46,809 bases of DNA from Clostridium sp. (GTDB taxonomy: Bacteria > Bacillota > Clostridia > Clostridiales > Clostridiaceae): positions 1 through 46,809 of the forward strand of contig NZ_JABUTB010000014.1 of NCBI RefSeq assembly GCF_021443865.1. The letters run 5' to 3'. The notes below the pieces were generated by a model. That model was not told where the DNA came from. It did no database searches and was given only the letters and a program-made list of their open reading frames with translations. Below are positions 33,373-42,943 of the stretch, one piece after another (position 1 is the stretch's first letter; each line of letters begins with the position of its first letter). Both the position numbers and the translations under genes were made by a program.

Positions 33373-33839
33373 TGATAAAATTTATTCTTAACGGTAAAGA
33401 AGTAATATCAAATGCAAAAGGAAACGAAAGATTACTTGATGTACTTAGAAATGATTTAAGTATTACAGGGGTAAAATGTGGGTGTAAAGAAGGGGAATGT
33501 GGAGCTTGTTCAGTTATTCTTGATGGGAAATTAGCTAATAGCTGTATGGTAGCAATAGGAAGTGTGGAAGGGAGTACAGTAACAACTATTGAAGGATATC
33601 GTGAAACAGAAAGATATAAAGTTCTTGATAAGGCATATGCATCAGTTAGTGCTGTACAATGTGGATTTTGTATTCCAGGAATGGTACTTGCATCAGAATG
33701 TATACTTGCTAAAAATCCAAATCCTACAGAAGAAGAAATTCGTGATGGAATATCAGGAAATCTTTGTAGATGTACTGGCTACAATGCTATAGTTACTGCT
33801 ATCAGTACTGCATCTAAGGAGGGAAAAGGATTATGGTAA
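33372..33839 (+). CDS. Molybdenum hydroxylase [2Fe-2S] subunit
   Basis: A 155-residue iron-sulfur subunit. The plant-type cluster ligands are CGCKEGECGACSVILDG (about residues 36-52) and one more Cys in LANSCMVAIG. The second, all-helical cluster has CGFCIPGMVLA and GNLCRCTGY. It carries electrons from the molybdenum centre to FAD. Start overlaps the large-subunit stop by one base; GGAGG lies in the end of that gene. Confidence 0.95.
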   Translation: MIKFILNGKEVISNAKGNERLLDVLRNDLSITGVKCGCKEGECGACSVILDGKLANSCMVAIGSVEGSTVTTIEGYRETERYKVLDKAYASVSAVQCGFCIPGMVLASECILAKNPNPTEEEIRDGISGNLCRCTGYNAIVTAISTASKEGKGLW

Positions 33840-34651
33840 ATGGATATAATGTAACCTCATTAAAAGATGCTTTAGATATAATTTCAAAGGAAAAAGTTAC
33901 TCCCTATAGTGGTGGAACTGATTTGATGATTGAACCAAAAGAAGATGACAAATATTTATTTCTTAATAAAATACCAGAACTTAAAGCTATTAAAGAAGAT
34001 GATGAATATATTTATATTGGAGCTACAAGCACCTTTACAGATATAATTGAAAGTGATATAACTCCTAGGATTTTAAAAGATGCAGTAGCACAAATAGCTG
34101 CACCAGCAATAAGGAATTTTGGAACTGTTGGAGGAAACATATGCAATGGTTCACCAAAAGGGGATAGTTCATTAATTTTTGTTGCTGCAGATTCAAAACT
34201 AAGAATTGCAAGTAATAGAGGAGAAAGAATAATACCTATTAGTGAATTTTTCTTAGGAAGAAATAAGACAGCACTTCAATCTGATGAAATATTAGTTGAA
34301 ATTATAATGAGAAAAACAGGCCTTGATAATTATTACTTTACAAAGGTAGGACCAAGGAATGCATTAGCAATTTCTAGAGTATCTTTTGCTGGAATTATTG
34401 ATATTTCTAATAATAAAATAAATAATTTTAGTACAGCTTTTGGAGCCGTTACTGATGTTATTTTGAGAAGAGAAGATATTGATAATATGCTTATAGGAAA
34501 AACTATTGAAGAAGCAAAAGATATAAAAGAAGAATATTTATCAGCTTATAATAAGGCTATTGTTCCTATTAGAGGGAGAGTTTCAGCTGAGTATAGAAAA
34601 ATAGTTTGCTTAAATTTACTTAAAGACTTCCTTGAAAGCAATGGGATTTAG
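33833..34651 (+). CDS. Molybdenum hydroxylase FAD-binding subunit
   Basis: A 272-residue subunit overlapping the previous gene by seven bases. FAD motifs are PYSGGTDLMIE near residue 22 and APAIRNFGTVGGNICNGSPK with DSS near 90-115. The C-terminal CO-dehydrogenase-flavoprotein-like domain follows (YFTKVGPRNALAISRVSFAG). It completes the three-subunit enzyme. The stop at 34649-34651 overlaps the first base of the downstream direct repeat, so the operon ends exactly at the repeat junction. Confidence 0.93.
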   Translation: MVNGYNVTSLKDALDIISKEKVTPYSGGTDLMIEPKEDDKYLFLNKIPELKAIKEDDEYIYIGATSTFTDIIESDITPRILKDAVAQIAAPAIRNFGTVGGNICNGSPKGDSSLIFVAADSKLRIASNRGERIIPISEFFLGRNKTALQSDEILVEIIMRKTGLDNYYFTKVGPRNALAISRVSFAGIIDISNNKINNFSTAFGAVTDVILRREDIDNMLIGKTIEEAKDIKEEYLSAYNKAIVPIRGRVSAEYRKIVCLNLLKDFLESNGI

Positions 34652-34756
34652 TAAAGAAGATATAAGAAGATTAGAAGAAAGATACAATAGAGTATAAAAA
34701 TGGATAACAGAAAATAGATTTTTAATTAAGAAAAATTTATTTTCTGTTTTTATTTT
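34650..34756 (+). pseudogene. Direct repeat, copy B (stub of a zinc-ribbon gene plus terminator)
   Basis: The frame SKEDIRRLEERYNRV then stop, and the following terminator (34707-34716 with 34738-34747, then T-rich tail), repeat the 3' end of the gene at 29132. The rest of the gene is absent. Codon-third-position changes dominate the differences, so the stub comes from a diverged coding copy and not from a recent perfect duplication. The terminator now serves the molybdenum hydroxylase operon. Confidence 0.82.
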
Positions 34757-34893
34757 TAATAGAAGTCAATTTCATTAAATTAGAGAACTTATTTATAAAT
34801 AATAAGATTAGATATCTAATTAATTTAAGGATTAATATGAATATAGAGCAAAATTTTTAAATATAATATAATAATAAATTTTGGAGGAATGCT

Positions 34894-35811
34894 ATGTTAA
34901 GTCGTAAAAGGTATGTATTTTTATCTTTGGAATTACACCTGTTTTTTGCACGTATAATGAAGGAGCACTCTCTTTTTTTAGAAGCAGGATTCACCCCTAA
35001 AAACACTAAACTCTCTAAGGAAGCAAATGATTACAAAGTACAATTTGAAAAAGTATTATTAGATATTGTTAAGTTAAGTGATGGAAATGTTAGAGAAGTT
35101 GTATTAGATTCAGGGGAAATTTATACTGATTATACTTTAAGTACTGAGAGAAAGACAGAATACTACACAGGAATAGAAATAAATTCAAAAATAACTTTAC
35201 TTGAATCAAAGTTAAGTAGTGGAACTGATACTGAATCTGATTCAAAAATAATAAGTTCAATTAAAAAAATCAATTGCAGAGTTATTAAATTATTAGATGG
35301 ACTTATAGATTTAAAGACTAGAATTTTAGATGAGATGTTATTTTGTAAATTATTTACATCAAATTATCCATTACTTATTGAACACATATTGCGTGAAGCT
35401 AAATTATATCGTTCCTATGTATATGATTTAGAAAATAATGAGGATATTGAAGAAAAAAATATCAAAGAAACTGAATTATTTTGGGATCAAATTATGATGG
35501 AGCATTCTTTATTTATTAGAGGACTATTAGATCCAAGTGAAGATGAATTAATAAATACTTCAAATGAATTTGCAAAAGAGTTTTGTGAGTTAATTCAAAA
35601 GGCGAAAAATATGACTAGTGAAACAATTTCAAGTGTTAGAGATGAGACACTAATGGAGACAATTAAACTAAGAGACTTTAAAAAAGCAGGAACAGAAGGA
35701 ATAGAAGAATGTAAAATAAGATCTATAATATTACCACTTTTAGCAGACCATGTATTAAGAGAAGCTAACCATTATATTAGGTTATTAAATAATTACAACG
35801 TAAGAAAATAA
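34894..35811 (+). CDS. DUF2935 ferritin-like metal-binding protein
   Basis: A 305-residue, mostly helical protein of two homologous halves. Each half has the E/H motif pair expected for a di-iron-type four-helix bundle: FFARIMKEHSLFLEAGF with HILREAKLYRSYV, and FWDQIMMEHSLFIRGLL with DHVLREANHYIRLL. DUF2935 proteins fold like ferritin; their role is not established. Several CGT arginine codons (for example near 34899, 34949 and 35392) recall the neighbouring Mo genes. GGAGG precedes the ATG. Confidence 0.88.
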   Translation: MLSRKRYVFLSLELHLFFARIMKEHSLFLEAGFTPKNTKLSKEANDYKVQFEKVLLDIVKLSDGNVREVVLDSGEIYTDYTLSTERKTEYYTGIEINSKITLLESKLSSGTDTESDSKIISSIKKINCRVIKLLDGLIDLKTRILDEMLFCKLFTSNYPLLIEHILREAKLYRSYVYDLENNEDIEEKNIKETELFWDQIMMEHSLFIRGLLDPSEDELINTSNEFAKEFCELIQKAKNMTSETISSVRDETLMETIKLRDFKKAGTEGIEECKIRSIILPLLADHVLREANHYIRLLNNYNVRK

Positions 35812-35817
35812 CTTATT

Positions 35818-35863
35818 AAAAGATTATTATATGCTAAGTTCATATAATGATCTTTTATTTTTA
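35818..35863 (+). terminator. Terminator of the DUF2935 gene
   Basis: A 16-bp stem (35818-35833 with 35841-35856, one G-U pair) followed by ATTTTTATG. The remaining gap up to 36122 holds the promoter-like repeat and otherwise AT-rich DNA without a gene. Confidence 0.88.
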
Positions 35864-35952
35864 TGTTTATAAAAAGGTTAACATAACATTATAACATTAA
35901 ATTAATGTAAAAATAATCTTATACAATTTAAATATTACAGAATTATAAAAAA

Positions 35953-35994
35953 TTTACATTATATAGAAAAATAGGGAGAATAGTAGTAATATTA
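35953..35994 (+). repeat. Promoter-like repeated element, copy 2
   Basis: It matches copy 1 (29442-29483) at 34 of 42 positions: TTTACA, TATATAGAAAAATA and GTAGTAA are shared. It lies about 130 bases before the ABC/MoxR cluster. GAGAAT at a 17-base spacing from TTTACA is a possible weak -10 box. Confidence 0.6.
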
Positions 35995-36121
35995 ATTTAA
36001 TACTATTTATTTAGTTTATTTAAACAAAATAAGAAAATTTTAAGGATTTGTTAAGAAAAATTTCTATTATTTGGTATAAAATTAAAATATATAATAAATA
36101 CAATTCAAGGGGGGTTAAATA

Positions 36122-38536
36122 ATGAAAGCATTTTTTAAAAATAGCATAATAATGGCTATATTAGCTTTAATAATCTTTACTTTACCTATTGGAAGTTTTG
36201 TGGCTAAAGCAGATGAGAAGAAAGCAGAAGCCTACGAAATGAAGATTTCTTCAGGAATAGAAGGGAAATATAGAGCATTAAAATATATTCCTGTTACTGT
36301 TGAATTTACTAGTTCTGAAAAGGATTTTAGTGGTGAAGTTGAGATAAGAACATCTGGTAGCTATACGTCTACTTACGATGCTTATAGTAAGGAAATTTCT
36401 GTAGCTAAGGGAGAAATAGGAAAGGTAACTATACCAATTAAGCTATTAGAAGGTTCTAGTAAGATTACAGTTAATCTTGTGGAAAATGGAAAGGTTTTAT
36501 TTGAAAAGAAAAGTTTGATTTCAAATGGAAGAGTTTCAGAAGCTAATCTTTTTATGGGGATATTAACAGATGATCCTACAGCTTTAAGCTATACAGGAAG
36601 TATTTTATTTGATATTAATATGCCATATAAAGGCATTCAAGAAACACAGGGAACAATTGAAAAAGTACAGTTAGATGAAAAATTAATTGGAGAAAATAGT
36701 TTAAACATAGATGGGTTAAATGTAATCTTTATAAATAATTATAATATGGCAAATTTAAAGAAGGAACAATATATAGCTTTAAATTCTTGGTTAAATAAAG
36801 GTGGTACTTTAATAATAGGGGCAGGGGCTAATGAGTCAAAAACTATTAATAATATAGATAGTGATTTTTTGGATATAAAATCAAAAGGCAATAAAGAAAA
36901 AAGTGTAAAAATAGTAGATGAAAACTTAAATCTAATTTTTTCCGATTTAGAAGTTAAGGGCGGAAAAATTAAAATTGGAGACAATGAAAATCCTTTAGCG
37001 TATTCTTTTGAAAAAGGTAAAGGAGAAATATTAGTTACAACCTTTGATTTAGGTTTAGAACCCTTTATATCATCAAAGGATTCAAAAAATTTTATTAATT
37101 CCTTACTATCAGAGACTATAAATAATATGAATAATATAAATTATAATGGTGGATATGGTCAAGGATATTATAGAACAAGCGAATTAACAAGATATATTCC
37201 TATTAATGAAATAGTAGGAACTAAGTCATTAATTAGTGTACTTTTAATATATGTAGCTGTAATTGGAATAGTTATTTATATAGTTTTAAAGAAGATAAAT
37301 AAAAGAGACTTTACATGGGTGGTAATACCTTTAGCATCAATAGTATTCACATTAGTAATTTACTTTATGGGCTCTAAAACAAGAGTTAATGATATAGTAT
37401 TAAATCAAAATAATATTATATCTGTAGATAAGGATGGTAAATCAAGTGTTAAGGGTTATTTAGGAGTAGGTACAAAATATAAATCAGATGTAATTATTGA
37501 AAAGCCAGAAGATTTAACTATGAATTATTCTACTATTGATAACTATTATTATGGTGGTCAAGAAGAAGAAATTAGCAACGTGTTAAGAGTTAAGACTACT
37601 TATAGTGGAAATAATTCGTATTTTACCTTCCATAATAGTGATGCTTTAGATATGAGATCCTTTGAGGTAACTGGAAAGGAAGAAGTGCTTTCTAGAATAG
37701 AATCAGAATTTAGACTATCTGAAGGAAACTTAAATGGAAAAGTTAAAAATACTTCAGGATATGATATTAACAGATTACTATTAGTTGCTGGAAGAAATAT
37801 TTGGGACATGGGAGCCATGAAGAAGGATGAAGAAAAAGAAATTTCTGAATTAAAAACAGTAGGAGTAGCAAGTTTACAAGCTTACGCTGATAAATTAAAT
37901 CAAAAGTATTATGATATAAGGAATCAAAAGGAAAATTTGGAATCAGATGAATTTAAGAATATAGTAAGGGTTTCAGCCTTAATTGGAGCTGTATCTGATG
38001 AAATTTATAATAGTAAAGGTACAAAATTAATTGCAATAACAGATTTACCTATAGAATATGGTATTAACTTTGGGAAAAAATCTATTTCTAAATTCGATAC
38101 AACAGCTGTAATTCAAGATTCAGAATTAGAATTTAAAGATAAAAATGGAGACTATAATTTCCCTGATGGATATTTTGAAGGAACTGTAGAGTCGGCTTCT
38201 AGCAATGTTCATATAGATGAATATAATGGATATATCTATGGACAAGGAGATGTGGTGCTTAATTATGAAGTAGATAATAATATAGAAATTATAGATTTAA
38301 TTATTAAGCAGGGTGTTGATAGATACGGCTATTCAGGTCAAGATTCTGCAGATAGATATATTTACAATTATAAAACAGATTCTTATGATAAGCTTAATAT
38401 GTATAACGGATATGAAAAAATTGCTGATTTAGAAAATTATATAAATAATAATAATATTAAAATTAAATATACTGTAGATGATATGAAGGGCCAATCCATG
38501 ATTCCAATGATTACTGTTAAAGGGAGGGAAAGATAA
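36122..38536 (+). CDS. Large exported membrane protein of ABC/MoxR cluster
   Basis: An 804-residue protein with a signal peptide (residues 1-30, ending VAKA). A beta-rich extracellular part is followed by a GATase-like Rossmann segment around 195-235 (LNVIFINNYNMANL, then LNSWLNKGGTLIIGAGAN) without the catalytic Cys. Two membrane helices follow (about 369-389 and 397-416). The last 380 residues are beta-rich. It starts after AAGGGGGG, and its stop overlaps the ATPase start (TAATG). It is probably the surface partner of the ABC transporter and vWA proteins encoded downstream. I do not recognise a named family. Confidence 0.8.
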   Translation: MKAFFKNSIIMAILALIIFTLPIGSFVAKADEKKAEAYEMKISSGIEGKYRALKYIPVTVEFTSSEKDFSGEVEIRTSGSYTSTYDAYSKEISVAKGEIGKVTIPIKLLEGSSKITVNLVENGKVLFEKKSLISNGRVSEANLFMGILTDDPTALSYTGSILFDINMPYKGIQETQGTIEKVQLDEKLIGENSLNIDGLNVIFINNYNMANLKKEQYIALNSWLNKGGTLIIGAGANESKTINNIDSDFLDIKSKGNKEKSVKIVDENLNLIFSDLEVKGGKIKIGDNENPLAYSFEKGKGEILVTTFDLGLEPFISSKDSKNFINSLLSETINNMNNINYNGGYGQGYYRTSELTRYIPINEIVGTKSLISVLLIYVAVIGIVIYIVLKKINKRDFTWVVIPLASIVFTLVIYFMGSKTRVNDIVLNQNNIISVDKDGKSSVKGYLGVGTKYKSDVIIEKPEDLTMNYSTIDNYYYGGQEEEISNVLRVKTTYSGNNSYFTFHNSDALDMRSFEVTGKEEVLSRIESEFRLSEGNLNGKVKNTSGYDINRLLLVAGRNIWDMGAMKKDEEKEISELKTVGVASLQAYADKLNQKYYDIRNQKENLESDEFKNIVRVSALIGAVSDEIYNSKGTKLIAITDLPIEYGINFGKKSISKFDTTAVIQDSELEFKDKNGDYNFPDGYFEGTVESASSNVHIDEYNGYIYGQGDVVLNYEVDNNIEIIDLIIKQGVDRYGYSGQDSADRYIYNYKTDSYDKLNMYNGYEKIADLENYINNNNIKIKYTVDDMKGQSMIPMITVKGRER

Positions 38537-39459
38537 TGCTAGTTATAAAAAATCTTGAAAAATCCTATGGTAGTTTTAAAGCATTAAAGGGCCTAAACTT
38601 ACAAATCCAAAAGGGAGAAATTTTTGGGTTTATAGGACCAAATGGTGCAGGAAAAAGTACTACTATGAAGATAGTATCAGGTCTTCTTTCCCCAGATAGT
38701 GGAGAAGTTTATGTAGATGGTATAGATGCTATAAAAAACAATAAAGAATTAAAAGATAAAATAGGTTATATGCCTGATTTCTTTGGAGTTTACGATAATT
38801 TAAAAGCAATAGAATATTTAGAGTTTTATGCATCCATATATGGAATAGTTGGAGAAGAAGCAAGAAAGTTATCTATGGACTTACTAGAGCTTGTAAATTT
38901 ACAAGATAAATATGATGCCAATGTAGATGGATTATCTAGAGGAATGAAGCAAAGGCTATGTTTAGCTAGATGTTTAGTTCATAATCCAGAGCTTCTAATA
39001 TTAGATGAGCCAGCTTCAGGTATGGATCCAAGAGCAAGATTTGAAATGAAGGGAATATTAAAAAATCTTAAGGAAATGGGAAAGACTATAATAGTTTCAT
39101 CTCATATATTATCTGAACTTGGTGAAATATGTACTAGAATAGGAATAATAAAAAATGGAGCCATAGTTTGTGAAGGAACAGTAGAAGAAGTTATGCTAAT
39201 GGCTTCAGGTACTGCCCCTATAAATATAACTGTTATGGATAAAGTTCAAGAAGCTATTGGAATTCTAAAAGAACAGCCAGAGATAAAGGAAATATCTGTT
39301 GATAGTAATAAAATAACCATTAGTGTAGCTGGTGGAGATAAGGAAGCTATGGATATATTAAAAAGGCTAGTATTAAAAGAAATACCAGTTATAAATTATA
39401 GTAAGGCTTCAGGTAATTTAGAAGAAGTATTTATCCAAATAACAGAGGAAAATAATTAA
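38536..39459 (+). CDS. ABC transporter ATP-binding protein
   Basis: A 307-residue ATPase with Walker A GPNGAGKST, Q-loop region YMPDFFGVYDNL, signature LSRGMKQRL, Walker B LLILDEPASGMDP and the H-loop SSHILSEL. The C-terminal 80-residue extension is typical of ABC-2 exporter ATPases (NatA/DrrA group). It pairs with the permease directly downstream. It shares one base with the preceding gene. Confidence 0.95.
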   Translation: MLVIKNLEKSYGSFKALKGLNLQIQKGEIFGFIGPNGAGKSTTMKIVSGLLSPDSGEVYVDGIDAIKNNKELKDKIGYMPDFFGVYDNLKAIEYLEFYASIYGIVGEEARKLSMDLLELVNLQDKYDANVDGLSRGMKQRLCLARCLVHNPELLILDEPASGMDPRARFEMKGILKNLKEMGKTIIVSSHILSELGEICTRIGIIKNGAIVCEGTVEEVMLMASGTAPINITVMDKVQEAIGILKEQPEIKEISVDSNKITISVAGGDKEAMDILKRLVLKEIPVINYSKASGNLEEVFIQITEENN

Positions 39460-39474
39460 AGGGGGGAAAAGATT

Positions 39475-40371
39475 ATGAGAGTAAATCCAGTATTAAGAAA
39501 TGAAAGTAAATTATCTGTAAGAACCTTTAGATTTTCATTGATGATATTACTTTATATATTAGTTTTAGCAGTGGGAGTCTTAATATTTTATAATGAGTAT
39601 AGTAGAGATGTTTATTATTCAGGAATAAATCTACAGGGAGCAGTTACTCTATATATAACAATGGCAGTAATTCAAGCTGTACTATTAATGTTTATAGTAC
39701 CATCTTTAACTGCAACATCTATTTGCTCTGAAAGAGAAAAGCAAACTTTAGATATTTTATTATCAACTAGATTAACTCCACTTCAAATAATATTCGGTAA
39801 GCTTTTAGCATCATCCTTAAAGGTAATTATGTTAATAATATGCACAATACCTTTATATGCCATTTGTGGGTTAGTTGGTGGTGTAAAGTTAAGTAATATA
39901 TTAATTTTAACAGGTTCATTTATAATTAATACAATATTTGTTGGGTCTATAGGAGTATTTATTTCCTCCTATTCTAAAACCTCTAAAGCTGCAACGGCAT
40001 TAACCTATGCTTTAGTTTTATTGATATTTGTTGGAACAATAGTTATTGCATTTATTATGGTAACCCTTAATGCATATAAGGGAATATATAATGGTAGTAA
40101 TGGCCCACAGATACCTATTATTGCATACTTAAGCCCTGCTACAGGATTCTTTATTATGTTATCTAACCAAGTTGGATTTGGTGGGAATTCTTTTTTCTAT
40201 ATGGGGCAAATCGGAATTAATAAATATGCAGATTACATTAGTATAGCTGGTCAATTAATATTAAGTTTTATATTTATATATTTTGCAGCAAGAAGGTTGA
40301 ATCCATTAAAAGGAAAAGTAACATTTAATAAAGTAAGAAAAGGAAAGTCTAAGAAAAAAGTAAAGGAGTAA
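39475..40371 (+). CDS. ABC-2 type permease
   Basis: A 298-residue protein with six hydrophobic helices. The amphipathic SICSEREKQTLDILLSTRLT segment after helix 2 is diagnostic of ABC-2 permeases in the NatB/gliding GldF-like group. The tail is lysine-rich and cytoplasmic. It forms the membrane part of the exporter with the ATPase upstream. Substrate unknown. GGGGGG precedes the ATG. Confidence 0.9.
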   Translation: MRVNPVLRNESKLSVRTFRFSLMILLYILVLAVGVLIFYNEYSRDVYYSGINLQGAVTLYITMAVIQAVLLMFIVPSLTATSICSEREKQTLDILLSTRLTPLQIIFGKLLASSLKVIMLIICTIPLYAICGLVGGVKLSNILILTGSFIINTIFVGSIGVFISSYSKTSKAATALTYALVLLIFVGTIVIAFIMVTLNAYKGIYNGSNGPQIPIIAYLSPATGFFIMLSNQVGFGGNSFFYMGQIGINKYADYISIAGQLILSFIFIYFAARRLNPLKGKVTFNKVRKGKSKKKVKE

Positions 40372-40375
40372 AGCT

Positions 40376-41944
40376 ATGAATTCTTTAAATAATGAAATAT
40401 TAACCTTTATAAAAAAGGCATCAAAAAGAATTAAAGCTAACTTTATAATTAATTTAAGCATAGTAGGTTTAAAATACCTATTATGCTTAATACTATCTTT
40501 ACTTTTAATATCTTTATTTATAACTATTCCATATATAGAAGAGATTTCTTTAATAATTTTATTAATAGGATTAGCATCTATAGTAATTTTAGGATTTATT
40601 AAAGGGCCTGATAATAAGAAGGTGGCATTAATAGTAGATTCAAAGGGCTTAAAGGAAAGAGTTACAACTTCTTTAGAATTTATTAATGATGAAGATAGTA
40701 TTTCTATAGCCCAAAAAAATGATACTTTAAAATTTATAAGAAGTTTTAATATAAAGGAAAATCTTAAAATTTCTATTGATAGAAAGCAAATCCTTTTAGT
40801 AATAGCCTTAATTGGCTTATGTATCTTAACTTCTTTTATAGATACATCAGCAAAAAAGGAAGCTAATAATATTAGGGAATTCAATAAATATCAGCAAGAA
40901 TATATAAAGAAAGTTGAAGAAGAAAAGAAAAAAATAGATAAGCTAGAAGATTTATCAGAGGAAGAAAAGGAAGCAATAAAAAAGATATTAGAAGATGCAA
41001 AGAAGGAATTAAAAGAAAGCGAAAAGAAGCTTGATGTTAATAAAACCTTAGAAAGAATGGAAAAGAAATTAGAAGATGCAAAGGATAAATCTAAAAATGA
41101 TAAAAGTAAAGCTGCCATAGATAATATGCAGAAAAATTTATTAGATAAGTTTAACAAAGAAAAGCAAGAGGAAGCTAAGAAGGATTTAAATAAACTTGTA
41201 AATGATCTTATGAAAAAGAAGGAAGGTAAAGATTTAGCAGAAGCAATTTTATCAAAGGATAAGGAAGCTTTAGAGAAGGCCTTAGGAGATTTAAACAAAT
41301 CCTTAGGTAAGATGAGCTCTAGTGAACTAAATAATTTATCAAAGGCACTTGCAAGTGCATCTGAAGGCGTAAGTGATGAAAATTTAAAAGAAGCCTTAGA
41401 AAATGCTTCAAATTCTGTTTTAGATGGAAAAATTGATGCAGAAAGCTTAAAAGAAGCTATTGAAAATGCTCAAAAAAATAGCGAAGGAAAGAAAACAGAT
41501 GGCAATGGAGAAGGAGCAGGAGAAGGTGAAGGTTCTGGTGAAGGCGAAGGCTCTGGAGATGGCGAAGGGTCTGGAGAAGGAGCTGGGCAAGGTGAAGGAC
41601 AAGGTAATGGGCAAGGTCAAGGTGGAACAGGCCAAGGTGGAACGGGCTGGGATACTGGTAGTAATGAAGGAAATGAAAATGATATAGATAATAAAAAGGG
41701 AGAGCAAGTTTATATTCCAGGAAGAGACCTTGGAGATGATAAGAACTTAACTGGAAATAAAAATGAAGATGGAGATTCTCAAAGCATAGACTCTGAAAAT
41801 GGATTTAATTTAGATGGAAGTAAAATTGATTATGATAAAGTAATTGGTGATTATACAAATAGTGCATTAGAAGGTGCCAATAATAGTAATTTACCAGAAA
41901 GTCTAAAGGATCTTATAAAGGATTATTTCGAAGGATTAAACTAA
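40376..41944 (+). CDS. Membrane protein with coiled coil and Gly/Glu-rich linker
   Basis: A 522-residue protein. Two N-terminal membrane helices (about 28-75) and a third near 140-158 are followed by a long Glu/Lys-rich coiled coil (about 170-370). A low-complexity Gly-Glu-Ser linker (about 375-425) follows, then an acidic tail and a C-terminal segment SALEGANNSNLPESLKDLIK-DYF. The layout resembles DUF4175-like proteins found beside MoxR and DUF58 genes. It probably tethers or spaces complex partners at the membrane. The linker varies in length easily and may be polymorphic. Confidence 0.75.
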   Translation: MNSLNNEILTFIKKASKRIKANFIINLSIVGLKYLLCLILSLLLISLFITIPYIEEISLIILLIGLASIVILGFIKGPDNKKVALIVDSKGLKERVTTSLEFINDEDSISIAQKNDTLKFIRSFNIKENLKISIDRKQILLVIALIGLCILTSFIDTSAKKEANNIREFNKYQQEYIKKVEEEKKKIDKLEDLSEEEKEAIKKILEDAKKELKESEKKLDVNKTLERMEKKLEDAKDKSKNDKSKAAIDNMQKNLLDKFNKEKQEEAKKDLNKLVNDLMKKKEGKDLAEAILSKDKEALEKALGDLNKSLGKMSSSELNNLSKALASASEGVSDENLKEALENASNSVLDGKIDAESLKEAIENAQKNSEGKKTDGNGEGAGEGEGSGEGEGSGDGEGSGEGAGQGEGQGNGQGQGGTGQGGTGWDTGSNEGNENDIDNKKGEQVYIPGRDLGDDKNLTGNKNEDGDSQSIDSENGFNLDGSKIDYDKVIGDYTNSALEGANNSNLPESLKDLIKDYFEGLN

Positions 41945-41956
41945 GGGGTGAATAAT

Positions 41957-42940
41957 ATGGAAATAAATGAGAAGGAAATGATAGAAGTATCAGAAAAAAT
42001 AAGAAAATGTGAGGAAGAAATTTCAAAGGGAATAATAGGGCAAAAATCTATAATCAGAGATGTATTAATTGCCATATTTGCTGATGGAAATGTTCTATTA
42101 GAAGGTATGCCTGGAATGGGAAAAACACAATTAGTTAAGACCATTGGTAAGGTATTGAATTTAAAGTTTTCAAGAATTCAATTTACTCCAGATTTAATGC
42201 CAGCAGATGTTGTTGGAACTAATATAGTCGTTAAGGAAGGGGAGAATACCTTATTCAAATTTGAGAAGGGGCCAATATTTACAAATCTTTTATTGGCAGA
42301 TGAAATAAATAGAGCCACACCAAAAACCCAATCAGCTTTGCTTGAAGCAATGGGTGAAAAAACAGTTACTGTTGGTAAAAAGACTTACGATATGTCAAAA
42401 CCTTTTATGGTGCTTGCAACTCAAAACCCTATTGAGCAAGAGGGAACTTATCCACTTCCAGAAGCACAATTAGATAGATTCTTATTTAAATTAAATGTGG
42501 ATTTTCCTAATTTACAGGAATTAAAATCAATAATGGATTTAACATTAACTAATGATAAAACTGAAATTAATGCAGTTCTTGAAGGGGATGAAATACTAAG
42601 AATAAGAGAATTAATAAGAGAAGTGAAAATTGCAGATTCTGTTATGGAGTATGCTTTAAAACTAATATTAGCAACACACCCAGAAATTAATGAAGGTGCA
42701 GATATAGTTAAGAAATATGTGGAAGCAGGAGCGAGTCCAAGAGCAGCTCAAGGTATTATTAGTGGAGCGAAAGTAAGAGCTGTAATGGAAGGAAGATTAA
42801 ATGTTTCCTTTGAAGATATTAAGGAGCTAGCTTACCCTGTTTTAAGACATAGAATAATATTAAATTTTGATGCTATAACTGAAGGATTAACTGTAGAAAG
42901 TATTATAGAAAGCTTATTAGAAGATTTAAAGGTTGTGTAG
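41957..42940 (+). CDS. MoxR-family AAA+ ATPase
   Basis: I chose ATG 41957, 6 bases after AAGGGGTG; GTG 41948 would lie within that site. The 327 residues have Walker A EGMPGMGKTQL, the RIQFTPDLMPADVVGTNI insert, Walker B LLADEINRATPKTQSALLEA and the sensor ATQNPIEQEGTYPLPEAQLD. MoxR ATPases act as chaperones that activate vWA-domain partners, and DUF58 and vWA genes follow immediately. Confidence 0.95.
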   Translation: MEINEKEMIEVSEKIRKCEEEISKGIIGQKSIIRDVLIAIFADGNVLLEGMPGMGKTQLVKTIGKVLNLKFSRIQFTPDLMPADVVGTNIVVKEGENTLFKFEKGPIFTNLLLADEINRATPKTQSALLEAMGEKTVTVGKKTYDMSKPFMVLATQNPIEQEGTYPLPEAQLDRFLFKLNVDFPNLQELKSIMDLTLTNDKTEINAVLEGDEILRIRELIREVKIADSVMEYALKLILATHPEINEGADIVKKYVEAGASPRAAQGIISGAKVRAVMEGRLNVSFEDIKELAYPVLRHRIILNFDAITEGLTVESIIESLLEDLKVV

Positions 42941-42943
42941 ATA

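Noticed and set aside
29306..34756. Composite transposon explanation for the flanking direct repeats
   Set aside because: No transposase, terminal inverted repeats or short target duplications were seen. The repeats are gene 3' ends with terminators, so homologous recombination is simpler.
41460..41687. A Lys/Glu-rich frame of 75 residues on the plus strand inside the coiled-coil protein gene
   Set aside because: It is an out-of-frame reading of the Gly/Glu repeat region, with no ribosome binding site.
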